Of a stretch of DNA of 5,631 nucleotides, positions 4,235 to 5,631 are shown piece after piece. Under the pieces are notes generated by a model. It saw only the letters and a list, made by a program, of their open reading frames with translations. It did not search any database and was not told the DNA's origin. The translations under genes and the position numbers were made by a program. The stretch comes from Pseudomonadota bacterium (GTDB taxonomy: Bacteria; Pseudomonadota; Alphaproteobacteria; Acetobacterales; Acetobacteraceae), in the NCBI GenBank assembly GCA_021808185.1, contig JAKBCB010000272.1, positions 1 to 5,631 on the forward strand, in the 5' to 3' direction. Numbering within the stretch: position 1 is the first letter of the stretch; each line of letters begins with the position of its first letter.

Positions 4235-5631
4235 CCGGGGCGGGCCCGCCCAGCAGCCCGCGCCGCACCGCCTCGGCCGTGGTCCGCCAGGAAACCGGCG
4301 CAAAGGCGCGGGCGATTTCCGCCTCCCAGGCGCGCAGCCCATCCGGGTCCTCGATCGTCGCGCGGATCACCGTGCAGGCGTCGGTGACGCACTCGGGATC
4401 GAAATACCGCGCAAGCCCGCCGCCGGCTTCGGGCAGCGACGAGCCGCGGGCGGCGATGCACGGCTTGCCGAAGGCCAGGCTCTCCGTCACCGGCAGCCCC
4501 CAGCCCTCGTACAGCGAGGGAAACAGCGTGAACCGGCAGCCGCGATACAGGCTGGCAAGCTCGGCGTCGGAGGCATCCTCGATCAGCCGGATCTTGCCGC
4601 CGAGATAGTCCGTGTTCTCAAGCTGCCGCATCAGGTCGTCCACCAGCCAGCCGACCCGCCCGGCGAAGACCAGGCTCGGCACGGCATCCGCCGGCATCTC
4701 CTCCAGCAGGCGGCGCCAGACGCGGAACAGCAGCAGGTGGTTCTTGCGCGCCTCCAGCGTGGAGACGAACAGTACGTAGCTGCCGGCCGGCGGCAGCCGC
4801 GCCGATGCGACCGCCGGCGCGGCCGCGCCGAACCCGCAGCCGAGCGGGATCACCCCGACCGGCGCGCGCAACACGATGCCGCTTTGCGCGGCGAAGCGTT
4901 CGACATCGCCCGCCGTCGTCCGCGAGATCGCGAGCACGGCATCGGCCGCCGGCAGCAGCGTGGCGAACACGGCGCGAAGCAGGCGCGCGCGCGCGCGGTC
5001 GCTCCATTCCGGCCGGCGGATCGGGATCAGGTCGTACACCAGCAGGCCGAGCCGCAGACCGAAGCGGTCTTGCGCGTGCCGCAGCAGATCGGCGTAGCCG
5101 GGATAGGTCCAGGGCGCGCCAAGCACGACGAGGAAATCCCCCGGCCGTGCCAGGGCCGCGAAGTCGCCGGCCGGTTCGCGGGCCGCTGGGGCGCCGGGGC
5201 GGCGCCACGCGGCGTCGGCGACCTGCCGCGCGAGGAAGCCGAGCAGATCGGCCAGCGCCCGCACGGCCTGCACCTGCGGCCGGGCCACGGCCAGCAGGCG
5301 ATGGCGCAGGCCGGGCGGCAGCCGCCCCGCCAGCCGGCGCATCCATGCGTCCGAAGCGGGGCCGTCATTTCTCGCCGGGATTGCGCGCGCCGGACGGGGA
5401 GAGGAGGGGGGCGCCGCGGCCAGCCGCCCGAACAGCCCGGCCACGTTCGTCCACGTCACGGCGCGCAGAGTCTGGCGCTGGCGGTCGTGGCGGACGAAGC
5501 GGATACGGCCGGACGGGCCATGCTCGTCCCACAGGGCGCGATAGATTTCGTAGGCGACCCGCTGGATGCCGCTCGGCCGCGCGCTGCCGGCCGCGTGCTC
5601 GAACAGATCCTCGACATCGAACCACAGGGTA
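4227..5631 (-). CDS. Glycosyltransferase family 4-type protein, 5' end beyond the window
   Basis: The frame is open from the TAA at 4227-4229 to the right edge, giving 467 visible residues. A GTG at 5459 could be taken as the start, but the 57 codons before it encode LWFDVEDLFEHA and RPSGIQRVAYEIYRAL. I recognise this as an N-terminal block common in this transferase group, so the real start lies outside. Other landmarks are YDLIPIRRPEW (199-209), STLEARKNHLLLFRVWRRL (290-308) and LYEGWGLPVTESLAFGKP (373-390) with the EX7E pair Glu375 and Glu383. This is a GT-B, family 4 (mannosyltransferase-like) retaining transferase, presumably cytoplasmic and acting in cell-surface glycan assembly. Donor and acceptor are not readable. 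A Pro- and Ala-rich stretch near residues 70-95 looks like a linker. It ends 121 bases before parA, with a hairpin over its stop. Confidence 0.88.
   Translation of the reverse strand, partial: TLWFDVEDLFEHAAGSARPSGIQRVAYEIYRALWDEHGPSGRIRFVRHDRQRQTLRAVTWTNVAGLFGRLAAAPPSSPRPARAIPARNDGPASDAWMRRLAGRLPPGLRHRLLAVARPQVQAVRALADLLGFLARQVADAAWRRPGAPAAREPAGDFAALARPGDFLVVLGAPWTYPGYADLLRHAQDRFGLRLGLLVYDLIPIRRPEWSDRARARLLRAVFATLLPAADAVLAISRTTAGDVERFAAQSGIVLRAPVGVIPLGCGFGAAAPAVASARLPPAGSYVLFVSTLEARKNHLLLFRVWRRLLEEMPADAVPSLVFAGRVGWLVDDLMRQLENTDYLGGKIRLIEDASDAELASLYRGCRFTLFPSLYEGWGLPVTESLAFGKPCIAARGSSLPEAGGGLARYFDPECVTDACTVIRATIEDPDGLRAWEAEIARAFAPVSWRTTAEAVRRGLLGGPAPEG

Noticed and set aside
3449..4342. Longer 297-residue version of ParA starting at 4342
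   Set aside because: The extra N-terminus would overlap the upstream transferase and consist of the leader repeats. The fold begins directly at the ATG at 4105, which has a ribosome binding site.
4983..4997. Alternating GC run, possible Z-DNA
   Set aside because: It lies within the transferase and simply encodes an Arg-Ala repeat in a GC-rich genome.
4227..5459. GTG at 5459 as the real start of the right-hand transferase
   Set aside because: The same frame stays open to the window edge and encodes a recognisable N-terminal block upstream, so 5459 is internal.

Overview
The window is GC-rich DNA carrying a plasmid replication and partition module. It points to an alphaproteobacterium, most likely of the acetic-acid-bacterium group (Acetobacteraceae, Acidiphilium-like). 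That assignment rests on the RepA_C-type initiator, the compact ParA plus ribbon-helix-helix partition pair and the style of the glycosyltransferases. It is an inference from protein character, not from a database match. All six genes I accept lie on the minus strand, so they read from high to low coordinates.

From the right edge leftwards: (i) a family-4-type glycosyltransferase (4227 to beyond 5631; its true start is outside the window); (ii) a 121-base leader with inverted repeats and CGTGCT boxes; (iii) parA (4105 to 3449), whose stop overlaps the start of (iv) a small ParG-like ribbon-helix-helix gene (3452 to 3195); (v) a candidate origin at about 2936-3131, with four same-orientation iterons, one inverted iteron, an AT-rich spacer holding regularly spaced CTAG tetramers, and weak DnaA-box-like sites; (vi) repA (2905 to 1946), followed by a lone extra iteron at 1921-1935; (vii) about 390 bases without a confident gene, holding a candidate promoter; (viii) a 131-residue coiled-coil protein (1553 to 1158), whose stop overlaps the GTG start of (ix) a second glycosyltransferase that runs off the left edge.

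The parts fit a low-copy iteron plasmid. RepA would bind the repeats beside its own gene to start and limit replication. ParA and the ParG-like protein would segregate copies using a centromere that is probably the CGTGCT repeat set around the par operon. The flanking sugar-transfer genes suggest that the plasmid, or an island containing this replicon, carries genes for surface polysaccharide or glycoconjugate synthesis. I see no CRISPR array, tRNA, rRNA, intact insertion sequence or clear defence system. The most interesting unannotated signals are the phased CTAG/iteron origin and the par-bracketing repeats.
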